Notes: generated by a model not told the origin, from the letters alone. A stretch of 14,275 nucleotides of DNA from Phascolarctobacterium sp. (GCA_019417125.1 DXVZ01000172.1:1-14275), one strand, 5' to 3'; counted from the stretch's first letter, positions 1 through 7,776 are shown. Program-made: numbers and translations.

Positions 1-1
1 A

Positions 2-1105
2 GCCGAACTTGAAACGGCTTTTCTTCGTTGGGAAGAATTAGAGGAAAAGAAAAAGGAATTTTATAATTATAAAATAGAGTTTTATCTTTTGGTAAAAAAT
101 GTCGAAGAAGATTACCAAAAATTTTTAAAAAATGGTAAGCAGGAGCGGTTTATAGTTTCAGAAGCAACTATTAAACGTGACAAGCAGCGTGTTGATCAAT
201 ATGACAGAGAATTGGTTGCGATGCAGGCAGCTTATAATACATGTTACAGCGAAAATTCGTTTAATGTCGGTACCGGCTGGATTAAGGATTATGTTAAACG
301 CCGCGATAAGATAAAAATTGATGATTATGAAGAAATAAGCCAAAAATTGGCAGAACAGATGCAAGTTTATGAAAACATTTTTAAAAATGAGATTATACTT
401 ACGATTTTAAAGAACTGCCAGAATGCGCGTAACGAGCTGCATAAAATAAATGCCAAACTGAATAAATTAAATTTTTCTGCGAAATATAAATTTGACGTTC
501 AATATGTTAAAGACGGATCGGACTATGACAAAATACTTGAATATGCGGAATTTTTAAACGAACGTCAGGAGAATGGCGCATACGATAACCGTCAATTAAG
601 TTTTGGCATTATGGTTGATGTGGATGATCAGCGCGGCGAAGAATTAAAACTCGAAATACGCAAAATTATTGCTAAAATTATTGACAGCAAGAATTCTGAT
701 TTAATTAATGATTTTGCTGATTACCGTAATTATATGACCTATGAGTTGATTATTAATAATGATAATTTAACTAATGCCAAGCTATCACGGCAGATAGGTT
801 TTAATTCCGGTGCGGAAGTGCAGATACCGTATATGTTAATTTTAATATCGGCATTGCTGATAATTTATGATCAATACGTTAGTTCGATACGTATAGTGTT
901 TATTGACGAGCCGTTTGTAAAAATGGATCCTGCTAATATTAAATTAATGCTGAGATTTATGAAAGAATTAAATTTACAGGTAGTATTTTGTTCACCTGAT
1001 AAAATAGAATCAATTGGTGAGGAATGCGATGTAATTTTACCTGTGCTACGTACAGGACGTGATAGTATGCAAATGGGTATAGTAAAGTTTCATCAGGAGA
1101 ATTAA
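2..1105 (+). CDS. jetC: Wadjet SMC-like ATPase JetC, C-terminal part (5' truncated)
   Basis: The frame is open from the first complete codon at position 2, so the gene starts upstream of the window and only about 367 C-terminal residues are visible. The first half is charged and rich in Glu, Lys and Leu, as in an SMC coiled-coil arm. The last third carries an ATPase head: an SGAE signature-like segment (about 808-820) followed by hydrophobic residues and IRIVFIDEPFVKMDP, a Walker B with catalytic Glu and D-loop (about 890-933). This layout fits the SbcC/MukB-like ATPase of Wadjet (JetABCD), an SMC complex that recognises and helps cleave plasmid DNA. The jetD-like gene begins directly after the stop codon, which strongly supports the call. 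A TTG at 89 lies inside the coiled coil and is not a credible start. JetA and JetB should lie upstream. The AT-rich composition differs from genes beyond 3000. A related SMC/SbcC-type ATPase is the alternative. Confidence 0.8.
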   Translation, partial: AELETAFLRWEELEEKKKEFYNYKIEFYLLVKNVEEDYQKFLKNGKQERFIVSEATIKRDKQRVDQYDRELVAMQAAYNTCYSENSFNVGTGWIKDYVKRRDKIKIDDYEEISQKLAEQMQVYENIFKNEIILTILKNCQNARNELHKINAKLNKLNFSAKYKFDVQYVKDGSDYDKILEYAEFLNERQENGAYDNRQLSFGIMVDVDDQRGEELKLEIRKIIAKIIDSKNSDLINDFADYRNYMTYELIINNDNLTNAKLSRQIGFNSGAEVQIPYMLILISALLIIYDQYVSSIRIVFIDEPFVKMDPANIKLMLRFMKELNLQVVFCSPDKIESIGEECDVILPVLRTGRDSMQMGIVKFHQEN

Positions 1106-2323
1106 ATGAATGAATTAGAACAGAAGCTCCTGGTTTTGTTGTATGAAAAATACAAAAACAGCAAAAAGGAAACCGGCAGCAATATTATTACAAGACGAAC
1201 TAAAATCAGCCCTAATGTTTTATATAAGGATTACAATGCCAATACTGCTGATATTGATAAAATAGAAGCGGTTGATAACGCTGCAATGGAGTGCGGTAAA
1301 TTGGGCTTTGTTACTGTTGAAAGGGAGCGCAATGGCAAAGAAATAAAAAATATCTATTTGATTGACGGAATGATAAACGAAGTAGAAAATTATCTTCAAA
1401 GTAAATGTGGTTACGAAACCAAAGACGTAAAACGTAATTTTATAATAAATTTGCTTAATAAATATGACAATAAAACTCCCGTTGCTAGCACAGAATGTGA
1501 GAAATTACGTAAAATGCTGGATGTAAATAAATATCCGTTAAGATACAAGCAGAAGGAAGATTTGTTAAAAGCATTGGTTTTTATAGAAAATAATAGGCAA
1601 GATTTGTTTTTGCGCGAGGCTTCTTTACGCATTTTTGGAGATTCTAAATATTTGGAAGAAACTGTGCTGAAACAGGTATGTAAAGCTTTGCGAGATTATT
1701 TAAACCGTCCATGTGCGGAAGATGAAGTAGACGAAGAAATTTTAGAAGAATATGGCATTGTTACAGATAAACAAAAAATTTGCCTTAAAGGTAATATAGT
1801 TTTAAAATTTGACGGCAGATTATTTGATATAAACGTATTAAAAGGTGGGCTTGGAATCTTTAATGATGATATTAGCCGTATTGAACAAATTTGCGTTAAT
1901 GCAGACAAATTTATGACCATAGAAAATTATACTTCTTGGTGCAGATTTGATAGTAGGGATACGGCAACTTTATATTTGGGCGGTTATACAAACCGCTATC
2001 AGCGCGATTTGCTGAAAAAGATTGATTTAGACAATCCGAATCTAAAATTTTTGCATTTTGGCGATATTGATGCAGGTGGATTTTACATATATAATGATTT
2101 ATGTCGTAAAACAGGCATTAACTTTTCAGCGTATAAAATGTCTGTTCAAGAATTAACAGATGAACGTTATAGAGCTTCTTTACGTAAGTTGAGCGTTAGT
2201 GATAAAACAAGGCTGACATCGTTGAAAGATGATGCCGTATTTAAAGAAGCAGTAAAATATATGTTGAATAACGATGTAAAATTGGAACAAGAAATTATTA
2301 GTTTTTATGAAACTAATAATTAA
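1106..2323 (+). CDS. jetD: Wadjet toprim-type nuclease subunit JetD (DUF2220-like)
   Basis: A 405-residue protein that starts at an ATG immediately after the jetC stop, with AGGAGA at 1095-1100 as ribosome binding site, so the two are translationally linked. The C-terminal third carries a toprim fold: the acidic residue in the ENYTSW segment (E273), then FGDIDAGGF with D320 and D322 as the DxD metal pair, and the terminal LEQE segment (394-396) typical of DUF2220/JetD proteins. The N-terminal about 100 residues look like winged-helix DNA-binding segments. In characterised Wadjet systems JetD is the endonuclease that cuts the DNA extruded by the JetABC motor. The subtype cannot be assigned from this end of the operon. 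Topoisomerase VI A/Spo11 share the toprim layout but lack the SMC neighbour. The gene is strongly AT-rich, suggesting acquisition by transfer. Confidence 0.85.
   Translation: MNELEQKLLVLLYEKYKNSKKETGSNIITRRTKISPNVLYKDYNANTADIDKIEAVDNAAMECGKLGFVTVERERNGKEIKNIYLIDGMINEVENYLQSKCGYETKDVKRNFIINLLNKYDNKTPVASTECEKLRKMLDVNKYPLRYKQKEDLLKALVFIENNRQDLFLREASLRIFGDSKYLEETVLKQVCKALRDYLNRPCAEDEVDEEILEEYGIVTDKQKICLKGNIVLKFDGRLFDINVLKGGLGIFNDDISRIEQICVNADKFMTIENYTSWCRFDSRDTATLYLGGYTNRYQRDLLKKIDLDNPNLKFLHFGDIDAGGFYIYNDLCRKTGINFSAYKMSVQELTDERYRASLRKLSVSDKTRLTSLKDDAVFKEAVKYMLNNDVKLEQEIISFYETNN
2293..2321 (+). repeat. AT-rich hairpin over the jetD stop region
   Basis: A perfect 12-bp inverted repeat (2293-2304 and 2310-2321) with loop TTATG covers the last codons and the first base of the jetD stop codon. 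The stem contains a single G-C pair and is followed by mixed A/T rather than a clean T tract. It could be a weak terminator or 3'-end stabiliser between jetD and the next gene. Chance in AT-rich DNA cannot be excluded. Confidence 0.35.
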
Positions 2324-2358
2324 TATTTATTGTATTTAAGTTTACAACGAGGCTTATT

Positions 2359-2826
2359 ATGTATAAAATTCTTTTTATTTGTCTTGGCAATATCTGCCGG
2401 TCGCCGATGGCAGAGTTTTTATTGAAAGATATGGTCGCTAAACGAGGCTTAACTGACCAGTTTTATATTGCATCGGCGGCTACTAGTACCTATGAAATCG
2501 GCAATCCGGTACATCGCGGCACGAGGGAAAAATTAGCACAGTATGGTATCAGTGTTGCCGGTAAAACTGCTGTACAGATGATTAAGGATGATTATAATAA
2601 ATATGACTATTTAATTGGCATGGATAGTGCTAATATTCGTGATATTCGGCGCATTGTTGGGTATGACAGTGAGCATAAAATTTATAAGTTGCTGCAATTT
2701 GCAGGCAGTGAGCGTAATATCGCCGACCCTTGGTATACCGGTAATTTTGATGTTACCTATGACGATATTTATGAGGGCTGTACTGCTTTGCTGGAGTTTT
2801 TATTAAAAAATAAAACTGGTGGTTAA
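2359..2826 (+). CDS. Low-molecular-weight protein tyrosine phosphatase
   Basis: A 155-residue protein of normal family length. The N-terminal phosphatase loop CLGNICRS has the nucleophile C8, R14 and S15, and DPWY (123-126) supplies the general-acid Asp, as in Wzb/YwlE/Etp. It hydrolyses phosphotyrosine, or phosphoarginine in YwlE-like members; the substrate cannot be told from sequence. Arsenate reductase of the same fold is unlikely because the redox cysteines beyond the P-loop are absent. The start ATG has a modest ACGAGG site at 2347-2352. The gene lies 35 bp after jetD, with no obvious promoter between them, shares its AT-rich composition and is followed by a terminator, so it may be co-transcribed with the defence genes. 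A functional link to Wadjet is only inferred from position. Confidence 0.92.
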   Translation: MYKILFICLGNICRSPMAEFLLKDMVAKRGLTDQFYIASAATSTYEIGNPVHRGTREKLAQYGISVAGKTAVQMIKDDYNKYDYLIGMDSANIRDIRRIVGYDSEHKIYKLLQFAGSERNIADPWYTGNFDVTYDDIYEGCTALLEFLLKNKTGG

Positions 2827-2922
2827 GCGCTGTCTTGTAGAATACGATTTGATTCAAAAAGGAAAGACCTTAAATATCAGTTTCTAAAATCGCTATAGTA
2901 AATGCTTTAATTATATACAATC

Positions 2923-2948
2923 AGTCCTGCTTTGACAGGGCTTTTTTA
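2923..2948 (+). terminator. Rho-independent terminator after the phosphatase gene
   Basis: A 7-bp stem (AGTCCTG with CAGGGCT, one G-U pair), a 6-nt loop and a run of six T residues. It ends the AT-rich jet/phosphatase block and directly precedes the amidohydrolase promoter. Confidence 0.8.
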
Positions 2949-2976
2949 TTGTGATTTTCGCGTGTAATGGTATAAT
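2949..2976 (+). promoter_or_regulatory. Extended -10 promoter for the amidohydrolase gene
   Basis: TTGTGA (2949-2954) and a perfect TATAAT (2971-2976) are separated by 16 bp, and a TGG triplet directly before the -10 gives an extended -10 element. It begins in the T tract of the preceding terminator. The predicted transcript would have a leader of about 20 nt before the TTG start at 3003. Confidence 0.65.
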
Positions 2977-3002
2977 GGTAATGTTGAAAGAAGGTGTTTT
3001 GA

Positions 3003-3884
3003 TTGAAAATTATAGATGCGCATATGCATTATTATAATATTGACGGATTTAAACAGGTGGCGGCTAATGCAGGTTACGAAAATACTGCCGCTTGCTGGCA
3101 GCATATTTGCGAGGAAAATAATATTGTTTTCAGCGTCGCTATGGGCAATACGGAAGATGTTCCCTGCCGTTTTGGCGGTATTTCGCCGCGGCTGATTGAT
3201 TTAAACGCGCCGTTCAATGACGATGTTTACAACCAGCCTGATAATATTGGCTACTGCCTGGGCGTAAAAAGTGAGCTTATTACGCCGGAAAATGCTGAAA
3301 AAACTGCGCTGGAATTTGAGTATTATGCTAAAAAGCCGCAGTGTTTGGGTATTAAAATTTACCCTGGTTACAGGCCTGTTTACGTTTACGATAAACGCCA
3401 CTGGCCTTTGTTTGAACTGGCGCGCGCTTATGATATCCCGGTCGCTGTGCATACCGGCGATACTGCTTCGAGCGATGCTCGTTTGCGTTATGCCCACCCG
3501 CTGACTGTCGATGAAGCTGCGGCGGATTTCCCTGATGTTAAGTTTGTCATCTGCCACTGCGGCAACCCATGGTTTGCCGATGCAACCGAAGTTGCTGCCA
3601 AGAACCCTAATGTTTATATAGATTTATCCGGCTTATTGGAAGGGATACCTGGCCCTGATTTTTATGATAAACAGAAGGCATACTTTGATTATCTGGCGAT
3701 GTGGCTTAATTACATGGGGCGCTGGGATAAGCTGATGTACGGCAGCGATTGGCCATTGGTAAATATTAAGGATTATATTGCAATTTTAAGCCGTGTTGTG
3801 CCGGAAGAACACCACGAGGCATTTTTTTACAGCAATGCTTTAAATGTTTACAGCCGTATTAAAAATTTACTGCACGATTGTTAA
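3003..3884 (+). CDS. Amidohydrolase-family (PF04909-like) metal-dependent hydrolase
   Basis: A 293-residue TIM-barrel hydrolase. Metal-site motifs appear in the expected order: DAHMH (H7 and H9) at the N-terminus, GIKIYPG (K118) on a middle strand, PVAVHTGD (H150), FVICHCGNPW (H185) and MYGSDWP (D249) near the C-terminus. This is the pattern of amidohydrolase family 2, which includes decarboxylases and hydrolases of varied small substrates; the substrate cannot be predicted. The start is a TTG at 3003: AAGGTG lies 6 bp upstream and the conserved KIIDAHMH segment begins right after it, so a later ATG would remove the metal ligands. It has its own promoter and no clear terminator before the ecf promoter. 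Composition begins to resemble the downstream genes more than the jet genes. Confidence 0.88.
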   Translation: MKIIDAHMHYYNIDGFKQVAANAGYENTAACWQHICEENNIVFSVAMGNTEDVPCRFGGISPRLIDLNAPFNDDVYNQPDNIGYCLGVKSELITPENAEKTALEFEYYAKKPQCLGIKIYPGYRPVYVYDKRHWPLFELARAYDIPVAVHTGDTASSDARLRYAHPLTVDEAAADFPDVKFVICHCGNPWFADATEVAAKNPNVYIDLSGLLEGIPGPDFYDKQKAYFDYLAMWLNYMGRWDKLMYGSDWPLVNIKDYIAILSRVVPEEHHEAFFYSNALNVYSRIKNLLHDC

Positions 3885-3902
3885 CGCATTAAAAAACTTT
3901 GG

Positions 3903-3931
3903 TTGACGGAAATGCCTGCTGATAATATAAT
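3903..3931 (+). promoter_or_regulatory. Sigma-A-type promoter of the ecf-truA operon
   Basis: TTGACG (3903-3908) and TATAAT (3926-3931) are separated by exactly 17 bp, close to ideal consensus. The expected start near 3938 leaves a leader of only about 25 nt before the ecfA1 ATG, too short for a riboswitch. Confidence 0.85.
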
Positions 3932-3963
3932 TATGAAGTAAATAAAATTTGTTTGAGGTTGCA

Positions 3964-4797
3964 ATGCAGAACTTAATTGAAATAAAAAATTTAAAACATA
4001 TTTATACGGATACCGATGGCAACGAGGTGCAGGCACTGAACGGCGTCAGCCTGACGGTTGCGCAAGGCGAGTTTGTGGCAATAATCGGCGCCAACGGCAG
4101 CGGCAAATCTACGCTGGCGCGCCATTTAAACGCTTTGCTTTTGCCGAGCAGTGGAAAATGTATTGTTGCTGGTATGGATACTGCCGACGATAACAATTTG
4201 TGGAATATCCGCCAGCATGTCGGTATGGTTTTTCAAAATCCTGATAACCAGATTGTTGCGGCGATTGTGGAAGAGGATGTGGCTTTTGGGCCGGAAAACA
4301 TCGGCGTGCCGCCGGCAGAAATCCGCACCAGGGTGGATAATGCGCTGGCAGCAGTTGGCATGACGGAATACGCCAAGCACGCACCGCATTTGCTGAGCGG
4401 CGGGCAGAAGCAGCGTGTTGCCATTGCCGGTGTACTGGCGCTGGAGCCAGACTGCATTGTGCTGGACGAACCAACAGCGATGCTGGACCCGCGTGGGCGA
4501 GCTGAAATCGTCCGTACTGTAAAAAAGCTGAACCGCGAAAAGAAGATTACCGTTGTTTACATTACGCACTATATGGAAGAAGCCATGCAGGCAGACCGCG
4601 TAATTGCCATGGAGCATGGCAAAATTAAGCTGGAGGGTACGCCGAAAGAGGTTTTTGCCCATGTAAAAGAACTGCACGCTATGGGCTTGGAAACACCGCT
4701 GGCTGCGCAGGCAGCTTATGATTTGCGCCAAAAAGGAATGAAATTACCTGCCGGTATTATCTCTAACGAGGAACTGACGGAGGAATTATGCCGATAA
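3964..4797 (+). CDS. ecfA1: ECF transporter ATPase A1
   Basis: A 277-residue ABC ATPase, one of the two nucleotide-binding subunits of an energy-coupling factor transporter that imports vitamins or metal ions together with a substrate-binding S component. Visible motifs are Walker A GANGSGKS (42-49), Q-loop Q91 within the FQNPDNQ segment, signature LSGGQ (144-148), Walker B IVLDEP with catalytic E169, and switch H202. FQNPDNQ is characteristic of the CbiO/EcfA family. The ATG at 3964 is chosen because GAGG lies 5 bp upstream and it gives the usual family N-terminus; an in-frame TTG at 3949 lacks a ribosome binding site. It is the first gene of an overlapping four-gene operon and overlaps ecfA2 by 10 bp. 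No S component is encoded in the window, so this looks like a shared (group II) module. Confidence 0.96.
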   Translation: MQNLIEIKNLKHIYTDTDGNEVQALNGVSLTVAQGEFVAIIGANGSGKSTLARHLNALLLPSSGKCIVAGMDTADDNNLWNIRQHVGMVFQNPDNQIVAAIVEEDVAFGPENIGVPPAEIRTRVDNALAAVGMTEYAKHAPHLLSGGQKQRVAIAGVLALEPDCIVLDEPTAMLDPRGRAEIVRTVKKLNREKKITVVYITHYMEEAMQADRVIAMEHGKIKLEGTPKEVFAHVKELHAMGLETPLAAQAAYDLRQKGMKLPAGIISNEELTEELCR

Positions 4798-5651
4798 CTT
4801 TAAAAAACGTTTCATTTACATATATGAAAGGCACGCCTTTTGAAAAAACGGCTTTGCACGATATCAGCCTGCAAATAGAAAAGGGAGAATTTGTTGCCGT
4901 TATCGGGCATACTGGCAGCGGCAAATCAACGCTGGTGCAGCATTTAAGCGGGCTTTTGCATCCGTATAAGGGCACGGTTTGCGTAGATGGCGTAAATTTA
5001 AACGCTAAAACTGGGCAGGCAAAAAAAGCGCGCAACTCCGTCGGTATGGTTTTTCAATACCCGGAACATCAGATTTTTGCTGAAACGGTTTACGAGGATA
5101 TTGCCTTTGGCCCGCGCAATAAGGGCTTAATGCCCGATGAAGTTGACCGCGCTGTAAAAGACGCCATGGCTTTTGCCGGGCTTGATTTTGCGGTTTTCGC
5201 CAAGCGCTCTCCGTTCCGTCTTTCGGGCGGGCAGATGCGCCGCGTAGCTATTGCCGGTGTGGTGGCGATGGAACCGGACTATTTGATTTTGGACGAGCCC
5301 TCGGCTGGGCTGGACCCGCGTGCGCGTGACAGCATTTTTAACGAGGTAATGGCGCTGTACCACAAACGCGGCATTGCGGTGATTTTAGTAACGCATAATA
5401 TGGAAGAAGCCGCGCGTTACGCCACGCGCCTTTTAGTAGTTGCGGACGGGCGCATTATTTTGGACGGCAAACCGCACGAGATTTTTACCGGGCACAAAGA
5501 GGAACTGTTAAAGGTTTCCATGGACGTGCCGCCGGTGTACAAACTGGCAGAGAACCTGCGCGAACACGGGCTGAATGTGCAGAGTACGCCGGAACTTGCC
5601 GGGCTGGAAAAACAGATACTTAAATTAAGGGGGCAAAAACATGCTGACTGA
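4788..5651 (+). CDS. ecfA2: ECF transporter ATPase A2
   Basis: A 287-residue second ABC ATPase of the ECF module, homologous to but distinct from its neighbour. Motifs: Walker A GHTGSGKS (40-47), Q90 in the FQYPEHQ segment, signature LSGGQ (145-149), Walker B LILDEP with E170, and switch H203. The FQYPEHQ form is typical of EcfA2, as opposed to FQNPDNQ in EcfA1. The start ATG lies inside the end of ecfA1 with GGAGG about 4 bp upstream, which implies translational coupling and equal dosage of the two subunits. It overlaps ecfT by 11 bp. Confidence 0.96.
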   Translation: MPITLKNVSFTYMKGTPFEKTALHDISLQIEKGEFVAVIGHTGSGKSTLVQHLSGLLHPYKGTVCVDGVNLNAKTGQAKKARNSVGMVFQYPEHQIFAETVYEDIAFGPRNKGLMPDEVDRAVKDAMAFAGLDFAVFAKRSPFRLSGGQMRRVAIAGVVAMEPDYLILDEPSAGLDPRARDSIFNEVMALYHKRGIAVILVTHNMEEAARYATRLLVVADGRIILDGKPHEIFTGHKEELLKVSMDVPPVYKLAENLREHGLNVQSTPELAGLEKQILKLRGQKHAD

Positions 5652-6450
5652 TATTACGTTAGGGCAGTTTTACCCCGGTAATTCTGTTATACACAAACTG
5701 GACCCACGCGCTAAAATACTGGCGACGCTGCTTTTTATAGCAGCCATCTTTTTTGCGGACAGTATGCTTTCTTACAGCGTGCTGGCGTTATTTGTTGCGG
5801 CAGTTATTCTGCTTTCGCGTCTGCCGGTGCTGATGGTGCTGCGCAGCGTAAAGCCGCTGTGGATTATTATTTTGCTGACGCTGTTTATCCACGCCTTTAC
5901 CGGCGAAGGCAAGGACGTGCTGTATCAATACGGCTTTTTGCGCCTTACTGCGGAAGGCATAATTATGGGTATAAAAATGTCGCTGCGCCTGGTGTTTTTG
6001 CTGCTGATTTCGTCGATATTGACTTTTACCACGTCGCCCATTGTACTGACAGACGGCATTGAAGCGCTGCTGCGTCCGTTTAAGTGCATCGGCGTGCCAG
6101 CGCACGAACTGGCAATGATGATGACGATAGCCCTGCGTTTTATACCGACGCTGATTGAAGAAACAGACCGCATCATTAAAGCGCAGACGGCGCGCGGAGC
6201 GGATTTTGACAGCGGTAATTTATTGCAGCGTGCCAAAAATATGCTGCCGATACTGATACCGCTGTTTATCAGCGCGTTCCGCCGTGCCGATGAACTTGCC
6301 ATTGCTATGGAAGCACGCTGCTACCGCGGTGGTGAAGGGCGCACGCGCATGCACGAATTGGTGTATGAAGCGAAGGATTTTATTGCCCTGGCAATAGTGT
6401 TAATTTTAATTGCCGTGCTGGCGGTTATGCGCTGGGGGCTTGGATTATGA
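5641..6450 (+). CDS. ecfT: ECF transporter transmembrane subunit T
   Basis: A 269-residue membrane protein of the CbiQ/EcfT family, the scaffold that connects the two ATPases with interchangeable S components. It begins with the conserved HKLDPRAK segment (18-25), followed by several hydrophobic membrane segments and a C-terminal one. The two coupling-helix motifs that contact the ATPases are visible: ARG in QTARGADF (184-186) and ARC in MEARCYRGG (225-227). Its ATG lies within the end of ecfA2 and its stop overlaps the truA start by 4 bp (ATGA), so the whole cluster is translationally coupled. Confidence 0.96.
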   Translation: MLTDITLGQFYPGNSVIHKLDPRAKILATLLFIAAIFFADSMLSYSVLALFVAAVILLSRLPVLMVLRSVKPLWIIILLTLFIHAFTGEGKDVLYQYGFLRLTAEGIIMGIKMSLRLVFLLLISSILTFTTSPIVLTDGIEALLRPFKCIGVPAHELAMMMTIALRFIPTLIEETDRIIKAQTARGADFDSGNLLQRAKNMLPILIPLFISAFRRADELAIAMEARCYRGGEGRTRMHELVYEAKDFIALAIVLILIAVLAVMRWGLGL

Positions 6451-7202
6451 GAACGATGAAGCTTACTGTTGCCTACGACGGCAGCGGTTACCATGGTTTT
6501 CAGCGCCAGCCGCGCTATTTAACTGTGCAGCAGGTAATAGAAGAAGCTCTGAGCCGCATTACCGGTGAAAGCATTACCATTGCAGGCAGCGGCAGGACTG
6601 ACAGCGGCGTGCACGCTAAAGGGCAGGTAGTTTCTTTTAAAACAGCATGCCCGATACCGGCAGCCAACGTAAAAAAAGCCATGAACAGCATTTTGCCGCC
6701 TGATATAACGGTACTCGCTTCGGAAGAAGCGGCAGATGATTTTCACGCCCGTTACAGCGCCAGGTGGAAACGTTATTGTTACCGTATTGTGCTTAACGGC
6801 GATTATGACCCTTTTGTTCGCAGCTATGCCTGGCAGATGCAGAATGCAGTGTTGGATGTGGCAAAAATGAATCAGGCGGCAGCCCGGCTTTTGGGCACGC
6901 ATGATTTTTCGTTCTTCCGTTCCAGCGGCAGCGTGCAGACATCGCCGGTTAAAACTATTTATAAAGCGGAGTGGCGCGAAACTGCGCCGGGCAATTTGCT
7001 GTTTACCATTGAAGGCGACGGCTTTTTGTACCGCATGGTGCGCAACATAGTATGGAATTTAACGGAAGTCGGGCTTGGGAGAAAGACCGCAGAACGCTTT
7101 AAAGAAGAACTTGACGCTGGCGAACGGCATTTTAAAATTTCTCCTGCGCCGCCGCAGGGACTGTACCTTGATTATGTTGGTTATGATGAATATTTACGCT
7201 GA
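6447..7202 (+). CDS. truA: tRNA pseudouridine(38-40) synthase TruA
   Basis: A 251-residue enzyme that isomerises uridines 38-40 in the anticodon stem-loop of many tRNAs. The catalytic Asp is D52 in GSGRTDSGVHAKGQ, the family's hallmark motif. The N-terminal AYDGSGYHGFQRQP segment and the late FLYRMVRNIV segment are also typical, and the length is normal. The ATG at 6447 overlaps the ecfT stop and has GGGGG at 6434-6438, 8 bp upstream; the ATG at 6456 is a possible but less well-placed alternative. truA after ecfT and before rplM is the standard Firmicutes order. No terminator is seen after it. Confidence 0.97.
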   Translation: MRTMKLTVAYDGSGYHGFQRQPRYLTVQQVIEEALSRITGESITIAGSGRTDSGVHAKGQVVSFKTACPIPAANVKKAMNSILPPDITVLASEEAADDFHARYSARWKRYCYRIVLNGDYDPFVRSYAWQMQNAVLDVAKMNQAAARLLGTHDFSFFRSSGSVQTSPVKTIYKAEWRETAPGNLLFTIEGDGFLYRMVRNIVWNLTEVGLGRKTAERFKEELDAGERHFKISPAPPQGLYLDYVGYDEYLR

Positions 7203-7218
7203 AAAATGTTAAATTTGC

Positions 7219-7247
7219 TTGACAAACAATTAGCAGATGTATAAAAT
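7219..7247 (+). promoter_or_regulatory. Promoter of rplM-rpsI
   Basis: A perfect TTGACA (7219-7224), a 17-bp spacer and TAAAAT (7242-7247). TATAAA at 7240-7245 is an alternative -10 with a shorter, 15-bp spacer. The transcript would start near 7254 and carry a leader of about 85 nt. Confidence 0.75.
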
Positions 7248-7253
7248 ATATAT

Positions 7254-7338
7254 ACGTGATTTTGTGACATATCTTATTAGCCCCAAGATAAGTTAACAAG
7301 TCGCACTGAACAGGAAATAATTTAGGAGGGACATAAGG
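7254..7338 (+). promoter_or_regulatory. Structured rplM leader, candidate L13-type autoregulatory element
   Basis: Between the predicted start site and the rplM ATG lies a hairpin TATCTT (7270-7275)/AAGATA (7285-7290) with a loop containing four C. It is enclosed by a possible outer stem of GTGAC (7264-7268) with GTCGCAC (7300-7306, two-base bulge). Firmicutes rplM genes often carry an L13 leader that represses translation when L13 is in excess. Position, size and the presence of a compact two-part stem fit this. I could not match the consensus, so the identity is inferred. Confidence 0.4.
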
Positions 7339-7776
7339 ATGAAATCTTTTATGGCTAACCCGTCCAACATCGAACGCAAATGGTACGTTGTTGACGCAGC
7401 TGATAAAACTCTCGGCCGTCTTGCCGCAGAAGTAGCAAAAATCCTTCGTGGAAAACACAAACCGACTTTCACTCCGCATATGGATACCGGAGATCATGTA
7501 ATCGTAATCAATGCAGATAAAGTAGTTCTGACCGGCAAAAAACTCGTTCAGAAAACTTATTTCCGTCACAGCGGTTATCTTGGCGGCGCAAGCTTTACTA
7601 CCGCAGGCGAAATGCTCGCTAAAAACCCTGTAAGAATGGTTGAACTTGCTGTTAAAGGTATGATTCCGCATAACCGTCTGGGCAGCAGAATCTTCACCAA
7701 ACTGCATGTATATGCAGGTGCTGAACATCCGCATGCAGCACAGAAACCAGAAGTTCTTGAAATTAACGTAAGATAA
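7339..7776 (+). CDS. rplM: Large ribosomal subunit protein L13
   Basis: A 145-residue protein with the full L13 pattern: [15 protein letters not shown] near the N-terminus, [27 protein letters not shown] in the middle, then [12 protein letters not shown] and the [26 protein letters not shown] segment. L13 is an early assembly protein of the 50S subunit that binds 23S rRNA. The ATG at 7339 has AGGAGGG at 7324-7330 with 8-bp spacing; a second ATG at 7351 would have no such site. Codon use is that of a highly expressed gene. It is co-transcribed with rpsI, 21 bp downstream. Confidence 0.98.
   Translation: MKSFMANPSNIERKWYVVDAADKTLGRLAAEVAKILRGKHKPTFTPHMDTGDHVIVINADKVVLTGKKLVQKTYFRHSGYLGGASFTTAGEMLAKNPVRMVELAVKGMIPHNRLGSRIFTKLHVYAGAEHPHAAQKPEVLEINVR

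Noticed and set aside
89..91. TTG as start of the first gene
   Set aside because: The frame is open to the window edge and reads as coiled coil before this codon, with no ribosome binding site.
2359..2826. Arsenate reductase identity for the phosphatase
   Set aside because: The DPWY acid loop is present and the extra redox cysteines of ArsC are missing.
3932..3963. Riboswitch before the ECF operon
   Set aside because: The promoter leaves only about 25 nt of leader, too short for any vitamin or metal riboswitch.
4126..4731. Minus-strand open frame of 201 codons opposite ecfA1
   Set aside because: It lies wholly inside a well-supported gene, gives a His/Gln/Cys-rich product without motifs and has no ribosome binding site.
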